Assembly: GCA_030156385.1 (NCBI GenBank)
Contig: JASGMR010000002.1
Coordinates: 27,949-91,948, forward strand
Length of the DNA: 64,000 bases
Reading direction: 5' to 3'
Origin: Kosmotogales bacterium
Lineage (GTDB): Bacteria > Thermotogota > Thermotogae > Petrotogales > Kosmotogaceae
The notes beneath the pieces were generated by a model. That model did no database searches. It saw only the letters and a program-made list of their open reading frames with translations, and was not told the origin of the DNA. This document shows, in pieces, positions 55,198 to 63,709 of this stretch. Within the stretch, counting starts at the first letter, position 1. Each line of letters begins with the position of its first letter. The position numbers and the translations under genes were made by a program.

Positions 55198-55783
55198 CTT
55201 CTATGATATATACCATTTGATTATTACTCAAAAACGCTGCATTTGCTTCGTCAACATCCACATGAAATTCCAATGCATATTTTGTGTTCACTCTAATGAG
55301 AACATCATCAAAAATAGTCTTTCTCTGACCATCTCCCTCACAATAGACCTTCACAATATCTTTATCCTTAAGCTTATAAGTTTCAGCCTCTTCAGGTGTC
55401 ATATGGATATGCCTTTTTGCAATTATAACGCCCCTGCCTAAGATAATTGTTCCCTTTGGACCTACGACAGTCAAAGAAGCAGAACCTTCCAAATCACCAC
55501 TGTCTTTAAGTGGTGGTTTAACGCCCAGTTGAAACGAATCCGTTCTTGATATTTCAATTTGCGTTTCCGGTCTGACGGGTCCTAAAACTCTTACTCCAGG
55601 AATTGCTCCTTTTTTTCCAACAATTATAACCTTTTCATCCGCAGCGTATTGCCCAGGTTGACCCAAATCTTTTATAGGAGTGAGTTCGTAATCTTTCCCG
55701 AATAATGTTTTTAAATCCTCTTCATTAACATGAATATGTCTGTTTGATACGCCAGCCTTAATTCCTGGTCCTCGAAACTTCAA
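55193..55783 (-). CDS. pduL: Phosphate propanoyltransferase PduL
   Basis: Phosphotransacylase of the PduL family, moving acyl groups between CoA and phosphate; a free-standing substitute for Pta. 196 residues. AGVSNRHIHV and IIAKRHIHMTPEE hold the two histidine-pair metal sites in the two barrel domains; LGPVRPETQIEISRTD and ALEFHVDVDEANA are also diagnostic. TTG start after a strong GGAGGTG. There are no microcompartment shell genes here and no N-terminal targeting peptide, so it likely makes acetyl phosphate in the cytoplasm. Last gene of the exonuclease-yqeG-yqeH operon. Confidence 0.94.
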   Translation of the reverse strand: MKFRGPGIKAGVSNRHIHVNEEDLKTLFGKDYELTPIKDLGQPGQYAADEKVIIVGKKGAIPGVRVLGPVRPETQIEISRTDSFQLGVKPPLKDSGDLEGSASLTVVGPKGTIILGRGVIIAKRHIHMTPEEAETYKLKDKDIVKVYCEGDGQRKTIFDDVLIRVNTKYALEFHVDVDEANAAFLSNNQMVYIIEE

Positions 55784-55801
55784 AAAAATACACCTCCAAA
55801 A

Positions 55802-56899
55802 TTATTTGAATTTATCTTTATGAATCATTGCCCTTGTTTTCTTTATAAAAATATCTTCTGGTAACTTTAACGAAAATTCAAGTTGACCAAATGCCATGTT
55901 TATAAATCCCAGTCCAGATATATAAAGTTCTTCCCCTTCATTAAGGACGAACTTTTTTTCCGTAAATACTATATCATTTAAATTGTTATTTTTATACGGA
56001 GGAAATAATATTTTTGGAATCCAATCAATATACTTATTTTCAGATTTTTCTTCATTTGTGATATGGACACCAACGTTTTCCGGCGAAAAAAAATGAAAAA
56101 CGGGAACGGGATTTTTTGAACCACGAAAATTCATTTTTATATATGCACTGAAAAACACTGTCATGTCTCTATAACACTTTACAGTAGTTCTGATTAATTT
56201 TTTCTCAGGCAAAAAACGCCCCTTTGATTTATCATCAAGCAAGTCGGACAAACGATTCTTTGTATATATTCCAGGGGTATCAACTATTTCAATTCCTTCT
56301 TTTGTCTGTAAAACGATTGGTTTCATAGTTGTTCCGGGATATCTGCTAACAGTTGTCGATCCATTTCTTAATAAACTGTTTATAAAACATGATTTTCCCA
56401 CACTGGTAACACCAACTACAGCGATTTTTTTGTATTTTCCCCCGTTTATTTCTTTTTCAATTTTTTCTATACCTCTGTTTTTCTTTGAAGAGATCAGATA
56501 AATATTCTTTTTTTCCGTTTTTAATTCCCTGCTAAGCCAATCTTTTATTTCCCTGGAGGAAATTTGTGGTGGAAATAAATCAACTTTATTCGCAACGTAA
56601 AGTATTCTCTTTCCATTGACCAGATTTAAAATTCTTTTATCGAACGTACCGAAAAAATCCGACAGATCAATCAAAAAAATTATATTATCTATACCTTTAA
56701 CGACTTTTGAGATATAATCGACGGTATGAATATTTCCAATGTTCCCTTTAAACTCACTATAATGTTTTGTTCTGAAACAATCTTTACAGAGTATTTCTTT
56801 ATTTTGGGACAATCTAGTTTCAAAAACAGATTTATCAATATAACCCGGAAAATCAGGGTTCTCTGTCTGAAGTTGAAGCCCGCACCCTTTGCACTTCAA
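55802..56899 (-). CDS. yqeH: YqeH family ribosome-assembly GTPase
   Basis: Circularly permuted GTPase needed for 30S assembly. About 365 residues from TTG 56899, chosen for AGGGTG six bases upstream; a GTG at 56908 is also in frame. The N-terminal zinc finger has CKGCG and LCKDC; motif order is G4 VANKVDLF, then G1 GVTSVGKSCFIN, then G3 DTPGIY. A C-terminal RNA-binding-like domain follows. The first 47 bases overlap the YqeG gene, an unusually long overlap. Confidence 0.93.
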   Translation of the reverse strand: MKCKGCGLQLQTENPDFPGYIDKSVFETRLSQNKEILCKDCFRTKHYSEFKGNIGNIHTVDYISKVVKGIDNIIFLIDLSDFFGTFDKRILNLVNGKRILYVANKVDLFPPQISSREIKDWLSRELKTEKKNIYLISSKKNRGIEKIEKEINGGKYKKIAVVGVTSVGKSCFINSLLRNGSTTVSRYPGTTMKPIVLQTKEGIEIVDTPGIYTKNRLSDLLDDKSKGRFLPEKKLIRTTVKCYRDMTVFFSAYIKMNFRGSKNPVPVFHFFSPENVGVHITNEEKSENKYIDWIPKILFPPYKNNNLNDIVFTEKKFVLNEGEELYISGLGFINMAFGQLEFSLKLPEDIFIKKTRAMIHKDKFK

Positions 56900-57947
56900 T
56901 ATTAACACCCTCTAAAATAGGTTTTTTTCTTAAATATTTCATAGCACGTTTTTCCAAAATTCTTACAAACTTAGTCCAGAAAAACTCATTTTCTGATATT
57001 GGTTTAACTTTTATTGTAAGCGTTCCAAGCATATTTCCCATAATAATATCGGTAAACAATTGATCTCCTACAACCGCTATTTCATAGGGGTTCACTTTAA
57101 AATGCTTTAATATTTTTTTTAATTTGGATGTAAACGGTTTTTTTGCTTCTGCAACCACGAATATATTTTTAAGTTCTTTAGTGGCCCTTTTTATTCTTTC
57201 CTTTTTTCCATTAGAAATTATTATTGGAATCATATTTAAACTTTTTACCATTTTCAGAATCAATTTACTGTTTTCGGACAATTCGAATGAATGATACTTT
57301 TCCAGTGTATTATCAAAATCAAACACCATTATCTTTATTCCGGCTTTTTTCAGTCCTAAAAAATCGATGTTTTCAACTGAATCTACAAAATAATGCGGAG
57401 TAGCTAAATCAAGAATTCTGGGAACCCATCCAACGGAGTAAAAATATGCTTTGTACATAAAAATCGTTCCCCCGCCAATCAATCTCTGTGAAGGACTCAA
57501 ATCTTCTTTGTATGGAGGCTTAACAAGTATTGTATGCATACCCAGTCTGTTTCCTGCAACTATATCCGTAAAAAACAAATCACCTATAATTACCGTTTCT
57601 TCAGGCACACTTTCTATTTGAATCAATACACTTCTCAATGCCTTAACACCTGGTTTTTTAAGAGAATGAAAAAGTTTTAGTTTATCTCCAAAATATGACT
57701 TAGTGTTAGATATTCTTTCCATTGGAGAATTAGAAACAACCGCAACTTTAAAACCGTCGGAAAATAGCTTATCAATAACCGGACGATTTATACGATCAAA
57801 TTCTGATTTCCAAACTGCAATAGTGTTATCATAATCAAAAAGAATGGTTTTATATCCAAGAGATTTTAAATTATCATAATTTATATCTCTTATGCTTTCT
57901 TCAATCTGCTTGGGCTGAAACCAACTAAGTATGTCCAGGATTTTCAC
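56853..57947 (-). CDS. Tandem YqeG-like HAD phosphatase (two domains)
   Basis: 364 residues, about twice a normal YqeG (~170). Each half has a complete IIIA-type HAD set: half 1 has LFDYDNTIAVW (Asp36 region), VAVVSNSPMER and VIIGDLFFTDIVAGNRLGM; half 2 has VFDFDNTLEKY, PIIISNGKKERI, AKKPFTSKLK and AVVGDQLFTDIIMGNMLGT. Both catalytic Asp pairs and the GDQ/L-TDI motif are kept, so both sites may be active. The start is a GTG with GGTGG six bases upstream. YqeG-YqeH adjacency is as in Bacillus. The C-terminal end is overlapped by yqeH. Confidence 0.9.
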   Translation of the reverse strand: MKILDILSWFQPKQIEESIRDINYDNLKSLGYKTILFDYDNTIAVWKSEFDRINRPVIDKLFSDGFKVAVVSNSPMERISNTKSYFGDKLKLFHSLKKPGVKALRSVLIQIESVPEETVIIGDLFFTDIVAGNRLGMHTILVKPPYKEDLSPSQRLIGGGTIFMYKAYFYSVGWVPRILDLATPHYFVDSVENIDFLGLKKAGIKIMVFDFDNTLEKYHSFELSENSKLILKMVKSLNMIPIIISNGKKERIKRATKELKNIFVVAEAKKPFTSKLKKILKHFKVNPYEIAVVGDQLFTDIIMGNMLGTLTIKVKPISENEFFWTKFVRILEKRAMKYLRKKPILEGVNIEVQRVRASTSDREP

Positions 57948-58182
57948 AAATTTCCACCACTTTTAAAGGCACTACATTACTTATACTTTTTAAAAATTTT
58001 AAACTTTCATTAAGCATATCACCGGGAACGATTATTTTCAATAATCCTCCTTTAGATAAATGTCTGATATTCATCAAATTGTCTTCCGCTTCTACAATAT
58101 AACACAACGTATGAATTTGTTCGCTTTTTATTTTCAAATACAGATCGTATTCCTTGAATTTATCCAAAATCATCCCTTCCAT
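57925..58182 (-). CDS. DUF4911 domain protein
   Basis: 85 residues. KIKSEQIHTLCYIVEAEDNLMNIR and IVPGDMLNESLKFLKSI agree with the small DUF4911 family. Function unknown. The start is uncertain (ATG 58182, ATG 58173 or TTG 58167 with GAAGGG six bases upstream). It overlaps the exonuclease end and the YqeG start by 13 and 23 bases, so its translation is tightly coupled with both. Confidence 0.75.
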   Translation of the reverse strand: MEGMILDKFKEYDLYLKIKSEQIHTLCYIVEAEDNLMNIRHLSKGGLLKIIVPGDMLNESLKFLKSISNVVPLKVVEICENPGHT

Positions 58183-58727
58183 TTTTTACTATAACTCATA
58201 AGGGCAGGCATAGAAATCACTTTATGTATCAAATGTAAAAAAACCTTCGCTGTTACCCTGGCATCATCATAAGCCCTATGAGTAGGTTTATCATTTATTT
58301 TCAATTTTACAGCAATATCAGATAATTTATGAGAACTATCAGGAAATATTTCTTTTGTAATTTCCAGAGTATCGATGAAATTATTCGATAAAGGATTTAT
58401 TCCAGATTCTCTGGAAGCAAAGTCAAAAAAAATCATATCTGTTTTGATACCATGTCCGACTATAATTGAATTGCCAACATATCTTTTAAAATCCGGAAAT
58501 ATTTCTCTCAAAATAGGTTTGTTTTTAACATCAGAATTCTTTAAGCCATGAATTGTGGTTATAAAACCAGGTATCCTAACCTGAGGATCTACCAATGAAT
58601 GATAAGAAAGATCGTATCTAATTTTGTCTTTGTAAACAGGTATTGCGGCAATTTCAAGAATTCTATCACCATTAAAGGGATTGCTTCCAGTAGTTTCGGT
58701 ATCTACGACTAAAAATATTTTTTCCAT
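58170..58727 (-). CDS. DnaQ/PolC-like 3'-5' exonuclease
   Basis: 185 residues. FLVVDTETTGSNPFNGDRILEIAAI (Exo I with Asp and Glu), VGHGIKTDMIFFDF (Exo II Asp) and HRAYDDARVTAKVF (Exo III His and Asp) make a complete DEDDh site. ATG 58727 chosen over an earlier ATG because AAGGAGGG lies about 10 bases before it. It may proofread or process nucleic acid; there is no polymerase domain. First gene of the minus-strand operon through pduL. Confidence 0.92.
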   Translation of the reverse strand: MEKIFLVVDTETTGSNPFNGDRILEIAAIPVYKDKIRYDLSYHSLVDPQVRIPGFITTIHGLKNSDVKNKPILREIFPDFKRYVGNSIIVGHGIKTDMIFFDFASRESGINPLSNNFIDTLEITKEIFPDSSHKLSDIAVKLKINDKPTHRAYDDARVTAKVFLHLIHKVISMPALMSYSKKWKG

Positions 58728-58887
58728 TCTGCATACCCTCCTTGGGAATTTTACCATAGAATATAAAAGATATTATCTATAATGATAAATTCATCCAGCC
58801 GATTCAATTATTTATAATTTCTCAGATTTTAATATTTATTTTATGAATATTTACGTTGATATAATTATCTGATACTTCAAAAAACTT

Positions 58888-58916
58888 TTTACCGACATTG
58901 TAATCATTTATATTTT
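58888..58916 (+). promoter_or_regulatory. Candidate promoter before the fluoride riboswitch
   Basis: TTTACC (58888-58893), 17 bases, TATTTT (58911-58916). A start near 58924 would place the aptamer at the RNA 5' end. Confidence 0.45.
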
Positions 58917-58938
58917 ATGATATCGTTTTAAGTATATT

Positions 58939-58980
58939 GGTGATGGAGTTCACCTTAACCGCGTAAATGCTGATGACTCC
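58939..58980 (+). ncRNA. Fluoride riboswitch aptamer (crcB RNA motif)
   Basis: The sequence follows the crcB motif: GGTGATGG-GTTCACC hairpin (P1, GGTG 58939-58942 with CACC 58951-58954), AACCGC, then GCTGATGACTCC. The pseudoknot pairs GGAGT (58945-58949) with ACTCC (58976-58980). Followed directly by a terminator whose stem uses the same CC (58979-58980), a design in which fluoride binding favours readthrough. Confidence 0.93.
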
Positions 58981-59020
58981 TATTGAATTTAGATTTTTCT
59001 AAATCAATAGGTTTTTTTTT
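58979..59020 (+). terminator. Riboswitch-controlled intrinsic terminator
   Basis: Stem of 13 pairs with one bulge (58979-58992 with 58999-59011), followed by nine T's (59012-59020). Its first two bases overlap the aptamer pseudoknot, so the two structures exclude each other. Confidence 0.9.
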
Positions 59021-59030
59021 GGAGAAGAAT

Positions 59031-60215
59031 ATGTTGTCAAGTTTTGCAATTATAATAATCTTTGGTTTGATCGGTGGTATCGTTTTCACAAAATTGAAAC
59101 TTCCCGATCTTCTTGGAATGCTGATAACAGGAATAATTATTGGTCCATACTGTCTGAATTTAATCGGTCAGGACATTTTAAACATTTCTTCCGATATAAG
59201 AATGATCTCTTTGATTGTTATTCTTCTCAGAGCGGGATTGGATCTTAATGTTCAAAAGATAAAAAAGATTGGAAAAGTATCTTTAAAAATGAGTTTCATT
59301 CCATGTATAATCGAGGGCATTATTGTAATAATTTGTTCTATGCTGTTTCTCGATTTCACATTGATTCAAGGTGGGATGTTAGGATTTATATTAGCCGCCG
59401 TATCACCGGCAGTAGTCGTTCCTATGATGCTTGATATAAAAGAAAAGGGTCTGGGGACCGATAAACATATACCCTCATTGCTTTTAGCCAGCACATCAGT
59501 CGATGATGTATTCGCAATTACCCTATTCACGGCTTTTATGGGAATTTATTTTGGTTCAAATGTCAATATGGGAATAGTTTTTTTAAAAATTCCTATATCA
59601 ATAATATTTGGAATTTTTTTAGGTATATGTATCGGAATTATTTTAGTGAAAATTTTCAAGAAATTCCACATCAGAGATACAAAGAAAACCCTTATTCTGG
59701 TTGCAATATCTATACTCCTGTACTGCTTTGAAGATTTTTCAAAAAATGTAATTCCTATTGCTTCATTAATAGGTATTATGTCAATTGGTTTTGCCATCAG
59801 CGAGTTCAGACCGGTAGTGGCAAAAAGATTATCAAAAAAATTCAACAAAGTATGGATACTTGCAAAAATATTACTTTTTGTTCTTGTCGGTGCAACAGTA
59901 AATATAAATGTTGCACTGAACTCAGGTTTGATAGGATTATTAATCATTGTAATTGGATTATCCGGAAGAGCTCTCGGTGTTCTCATTTCCACACATAAAT
60001 CCGATTTAAACTTTAAAGAAAGAGTATTTTGTATGATTGCCTATTCTCCAAAAGCTACCGTCCAGGCAGCAATAGGTGGAGTCCCACTTTCTATGGGCGT
60101 TGCATCCGGGGATATAATGCTTGCTATCGCAGTATTATCAATTTTATTCACCGCTCCACTCGGAGCAATTGGAATAAAGAATTCTTCCTATAAATTATTA
60201 AAAAAAGAATACTGA
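59031..60215 (+). CDS. Cation:proton antiporter (CPA2 family), fluoride-riboswitch controlled
   Basis: 394 residues with about twelve to thirteen helices. The ATG at 59031 follows GGAGA and lies after the terminator; an upstream TTG at 58983 would be inside the terminator stem. GLIGGIVFTKLKLPDLLGMLITGIIIGP is the CPA2 N-terminus, ASTSVDDVFAITLFTAF carries the paired Asp of the ion site, and LLFVLVGATVNINVAL and KATVQAAIGGVPLSMG are also conserved. Antiporters are known partners of fluoride riboswitches, probably to restore pH or Na+ balance under fluoride stress; no crcB/fluc gene is in the window. Confidence 0.92.
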   Translation: MLSSFAIIIIFGLIGGIVFTKLKLPDLLGMLITGIIIGPYCLNLIGQDILNISSDIRMISLIVILLRAGLDLNVQKIKKIGKVSLKMSFIPCIIEGIIVIICSMLFLDFTLIQGGMLGFILAAVSPAVVVPMMLDIKEKGLGTDKHIPSLLLASTSVDDVFAITLFTAFMGIYFGSNVNMGIVFLKIPISIIFGIFLGICIGIILVKIFKKFHIRDTKKTLILVAISILLYCFEDFSKNVIPIASLIGIMSIGFAISEFRPVVAKRLSKKFNKVWILAKILLFVLVGATVNINVALNSGLIGLLIIVIGLSGRALGVLISTHKSDLNFKERVFCMIAYSPKATVQAAIGGVPLSMGVASGDIMLAIAVLSILFTAPLGAIGIKNSSYKLLKKEY

Positions 60216-60241
60216 TTTTTCTATTCTTTAAATTTTTTCGA

Positions 60242-60250
60242 TGATATAAT
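60242..60250 (+). promoter_or_regulatory. Extended -10 promoter of the pullulanase gene
   Basis: TGATATAAT at 60242-60250, with no fitting -35 box, about 30 bases before the ATG. Confidence 0.6.
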
Positions 60251-60280
60251 CTTTTAATAACAAAAGAGGGAGAGATGAAA

Positions 60281-62854
60281 ATGAGAAAAATATTTTTACT
60301 ATTTATTATTATATTTATTTCATTCATTGTTTATGCTTCCACAGACCTCACAATTCATTACCACAGATTTGATGACAATTACGAAGGTTGGAATTTGTGG
60401 ATATGGGACACTGGAAAAGAAGGAAAAGCTTATTATTTTAGCGAAACCGACGATTTCGGTCAAGTGGCCAGAATTCATTTCGAAGATGATCTTTCAAATC
60501 CGGGAATAATAGTAAGATTGGGTAATTGGGAAAAAAAAGATATAACTTCCGATAGATTTTTTGAAATAAAAAATGGAGTTGCAGAAATATACCTACTACA
60601 GGGTGTAAAAGATATTTTTTATGAGAAACCGGATACAAATCCCAGAATATTTTTTTCTGCGGCCGTAGATAAAAATGAAATAAGGGCTTTTATGACCAAC
60701 AAATTCGATACGAAAAACTGGAATGGAAAAATCAATATTACTATCGATGGAAAAAATGTGGAAATAGTTGATGTAGATAAAATAATTCCCACAGACTTAT
60801 CTGAAACCAATTTCATCAGTGTAAAGCTTAAGGAAAATTTGGAATTAAATGATTTATCCAAAAAAATTGAGTTGATGATAGAAGGTTTTTCTCCTTCAGA
60901 AGTTATTATGATGGGAATACTTGATTATTATTATTATGAAGGAGAATTGGGCTTTATCTATGATAAAGAATATACAGAGTTCAGAACCTGGTCACCGGTA
61001 TCGGAAAAAGTTTCTCTGCTGCTTTACAAAAACTGGGATGATAAAAATCCTTATGACGAAATTCAGATGAATATGGATAATACAGGTACCTGGAAAACCA
61101 CTGCAAAAGGTGATTTGAACGGTATATTTTATCTTTATAAATACAATAATTACGGAACGGATAAAATATCAGTGGATTCATATTCAAAAGCGGTCTCGGT
61201 AAACAGCTTAAAATCTGCCGTTATTGATTTGAAAAAAACGGATCCGGACAACTGGTTAATGGATGCCAATATTATGATCACAGAATATCCGGAAGACTCG
61301 ATAATATACGAAACACATATTGCAGACCTTACGGGAAATGAAAATTCCGGCATAGTAAATAAAGCATCTTATCTTGGAATGGTGGAAGAAAATGGAATTG
61401 GGCCCGATGGTGTTAAAACAGGTTTTGATCATATAAAAGAATTGGGAGTAACTCATGTTCATATAATGCCTATGTACGATTTTTACACGGGAAATGAAGA
61501 AAATAAGGATTTCGAAGCGTATTATAACTGGGGTTACGATCCATATTTATTTTTAGTTCCAGAAGGAAGATATTCTTCAAATCCATTTGATCCCTATAAC
61601 AGAATTGAAGAAGTCAAATTGATGATAAAAAAATTTCATGAAAATCTTATAGGGGTTATTATAGATATTGTATTTCCACACACATACGGTACAGGAGAGT
61701 TATCATCGTTTGATCAGGCAGTTCCCTATTATTTTTACAAAATATCAGAGGACGGCTCATTCATAAATGAAAGCGGATGTGGCAATACGATAGCATCACA
61801 TAGACCTATGATGAGAAAGTTTATACTGGATGCAACAGAATATTGGGTAGAGGAATACCATGTTGACGGATTCAGATTCGATCAAATGGGTTTTATAGAC
61901 ACCGAAACTATGTTAGCCGTGGAAAAAAACTTAAGCAAAATTAAACCCGCTATTCTTATTTACGGCGAAGGATGGGGAGATGCTACAGCGATAGATTATT
62001 GGGGGAAACCGGCCAGCGAAAATCTTCCTTACAATGTAATAAATCGTCTTATAAAAGTTGCTGTTAAAGGAACCGAAATTGCCGCATTTAATGATGACAT
62101 AAGAGATGGAATAAGGGGTTCGGTATTTGATTTAGGTACTAAAGGATTCATAATGGATTCTCTTGGAAAAGTTAAGAAAATTAAGTCGGGTTTAGTAGGA
62201 TCTATAAATTTCAGTAAAACTATAAAAGGATTTACAGATGACCCTCAACAAACGATTAATTACGCGGCTTGCCATGATAATCACACTTTATGGGATAAAA
62301 ATAAACTTGCCGCGGAAAGAGACAGCAAATACTCATGGAATGATGATGAATTAATAAATGCTCAAAAATTGGCGGGTGCAATCATTCTGACTTCTCAAGG
62401 AATTCCTTTTATAAATGGTGCCCAGGATTTCGCAAGAACAAAAAATTTTGATGGAAATTCCTATAATTCTCCTTTATCGATAAATTCTTTTGACTATTCC
62501 AGAAAAGCTGAATACATAGAAATATTTGAATATTATAAGGGTCTTATAGAATTAAGAAAAATGCATCCAATTTTTAGATTACACACCGATCAGGAAATAA
62601 TCGAAAGAGTGATCGAATATGAAACAAATGACAGAAAGACAATCGGCTTCGAATTGAATGGAGAAGGTATTGATATTTTTGAAGAAGTAATAATTTTATT
62701 CAATGGAAATAACGATGAAACTGTTTCTATTACCTTGCCAGAAGGAACCTGGAATGTTGTTGTAAACAATAACTCTGCAGGGAACGAAATACTTTATTCG
62801 ATTGAAAAAGAGGTGGTTTTGCCGCCGATATCCGCTTTCGTTCTTTACAAATAA
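60281..62854 (+). CDS. pulA: Secreted type I pullulanase
   Basis: Debranches alpha-1,6 links of pullulan, glycogen and starch. About 857 residues, close to the Thermotoga enzyme. Signal peptide at residues 1-20 (MRKIFLLFIIIFISFIVYAS), CBM41-like starch domain (LTIHYHRFDDNYEGWNLWIWD), a middle beta domain, CBM48 (LGFIYDKEYTEFRTWSP), then the GH13_14 barrel with the pullulanase signature YNWGYDP, the nucleophile in VDGFRFDQMG, the acid in ILIYGEGWGD and the third Asp in ACHDNHT. A C-terminal beta domain ends the protein. GGGAG eight bases before ATG 60281 supports this start over 60275. Confidence 0.96.
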   Translation: MRKIFLLFIIIFISFIVYASTDLTIHYHRFDDNYEGWNLWIWDTGKEGKAYYFSETDDFGQVARIHFEDDLSNPGIIVRLGNWEKKDITSDRFFEIKNGVAEIYLLQGVKDIFYEKPDTNPRIFFSAAVDKNEIRAFMTNKFDTKNWNGKINITIDGKNVEIVDVDKIIPTDLSETNFISVKLKENLELNDLSKKIELMIEGFSPSEVIMMGILDYYYYEGELGFIYDKEYTEFRTWSPVSEKVSLLLYKNWDDKNPYDEIQMNMDNTGTWKTTAKGDLNGIFYLYKYNNYGTDKISVDSYSKAVSVNSLKSAVIDLKKTDPDNWLMDANIMITEYPEDSIIYETHIADLTGNENSGIVNKASYLGMVEENGIGPDGVKTGFDHIKELGVTHVHIMPMYDFYTGNEENKDFEAYYNWGYDPYLFLVPEGRYSSNPFDPYNRIEEVKLMIKKFHENLIGVIIDIVFPHTYGTGELSSFDQAVPYYFYKISEDGSFINESGCGNTIASHRPMMRKFILDATEYWVEEYHVDGFRFDQMGFIDTETMLAVEKNLSKIKPAILIYGEGWGDATAIDYWGKPASENLPYNVINRLIKVAVKGTEIAAFNDDIRDGIRGSVFDLGTKGFIMDSLGKVKKIKSGLVGSINFSKTIKGFTDDPQQTINYAACHDNHTLWDKNKLAAERDSKYSWNDDELINAQKLAGAIILTSQGIPFINGAQDFARTKNFDGNSYNSPLSINSFDYSRKAEYIEIFEYYKGLIELRKMHPIFRLHTDQEIIERVIEYETNDRKTIGFELNGEGIDIFEEVIILFNGNNDETVSITLPEGTWNVVVNNNSAGNEILYSIEKEVVLPPISAFVLYK

Positions 62855-62887
62855 AGAAATGAACCCAGATGGTTCATTTCTTTATTT
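62849..62887. terminator. Bidirectional terminator between pullulanase and GNAT genes
   Basis: A perfect 17-bp stem (62849-62865 with 62871-62887) and 5-base loop. It contains the stop codons of both convergent genes. Confidence 0.85.
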
Positions 62888-63347
62888 CCATCTCCATGGG
62901 AATAAAGATTATTCCATTTTCTTCTTTCTGTTCACCCTTTTCTTCGAATCCAAGTTTTTTATATATTTCAAAAGCATACGGTGATGAATTAACAGTGATT
63001 TTTTTAAGGGAAGGATCAAATTTTGAAGCTCTCTGAATGGATTTTTGAATCAACCTTTTTGCTATTCCCATCTTTTGAAATTTCTCACTTACAAATAAAA
63101 GAGAAATGTGATTATTATCTTTCATCTCAATTACCCCTACTATTTTGTCAAAGGATACAGCTACAAACATAAACGTTTTGTGCATAATTCTATTTTTTAA
63201 TCTCGTTGGATCAATAAATTTCAAAAATTCTATTTTTCCTCTTGAATTGTAATCCGGCGCAATGAATTTATTAAAACAATCTGATATTAATTCGTAAACA
63301 CTGTATTCTTCATCGGGTAAAATTTGCCTTATAATTATTTGTGACAT
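62874..63347 (-). CDS. GNAT family N-acetyltransferase
   Basis: 157 residues from ATG 63347, with GGGTGG seven bases upstream. The acetyl-CoA loop is LFVSEKFQKMGIAKRLI (Q-x-x-G-x-A), followed by ITVNSSPYAFEIYKKLGFEEKGE, the usual motif B. Substrate unknown. Single gene, convergent with pulA. Confidence 0.88.
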   Translation of the reverse strand: MSQIIIRQILPDEEYSVYELISDCFNKFIAPDYNSRGKIEFLKFIDPTRLKNRIMHKTFMFVAVSFDKIVGVIEMKDNNHISLLFVSEKFQKMGIAKRLIQKSIQRASKFDPSLKKITVNSSPYAFEIYKKLGFEEKGEQKEENGIIFIPMEMEIKK

Positions 63348-63453
63348 TTCAACCACCCTTATAATTTATTATTGAATATATCCAATTATAAATCATATTT
63401 GAAAAAAACAACAATACTATAAAGACAATTTAAAACAGAAATTAATAGTAATG

Positions 63454-63462
63454 TGGTATATT
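63454..63462 (+). promoter_or_regulatory. Candidate extended -10 promoter of the desulforedoxin gene
   Basis: TGGTATATT (63454-63462), 33 bases before the ATG. No convincing -35 box. Confidence 0.45.
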
Positions 63463-63495
63463 TTAAGTGTATCTAAAAAAAGCGAGGTGTATGTT

Positions 63496-63624
63496 ATGTC
63501 AGCTGTTAAGGAAAAAGGACAAATTTTTATATGTGAAATATGTGGAAATATAGTTGAAGTTCTTGAAGTGGGTGGAGGTGAATTGTACTGCTGTGGTGAA
63601 CCCATGAAATTAAAAGAAGACTGA
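63496..63624 (+). CDS. Desulforedoxin-like small iron protein
   Basis: 42 residues from ATG 63496, with GCGAGGTG as ribosome site. [25 protein letters not shown] has the four cysteines (CxxC and CC) that bind a rubredoxin-like Fe(Cys)4 in desulforedoxin and the N-terminal domain of desulfoferrodoxin. Here it stands alone without the superoxide reductase domain; Desulfovibrio gigas desulforedoxin is a free 36-residue protein of the same type. It likely works as a homodimeric electron carrier. Confidence 0.88.
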   Translation: MSAVKEKGQIFICEICGNIVEVLEVGGGELYCCGEPMKLKED

Positions 63625-63709
63625 AACAAATTCTATCAAAGAAAAAGTTTGCTATATAAAATTTTTTAATAAATAATTATATAAAAATATTCAATAAGAA
63701 GGAGTATTT

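Noticed and set aside
55193..55783. PduL as part of a bacterial microcompartment
   Set aside because: No N-terminal targeting helix and no shell-protein genes in the window.
58983..59030. N-terminal extension of the CPA2 antiporter from TTG 58983
   Set aside because: This stretch is the riboswitch terminator; translation from it would be incompatible with the hairpin and ATG 59031 has a ribosome site.
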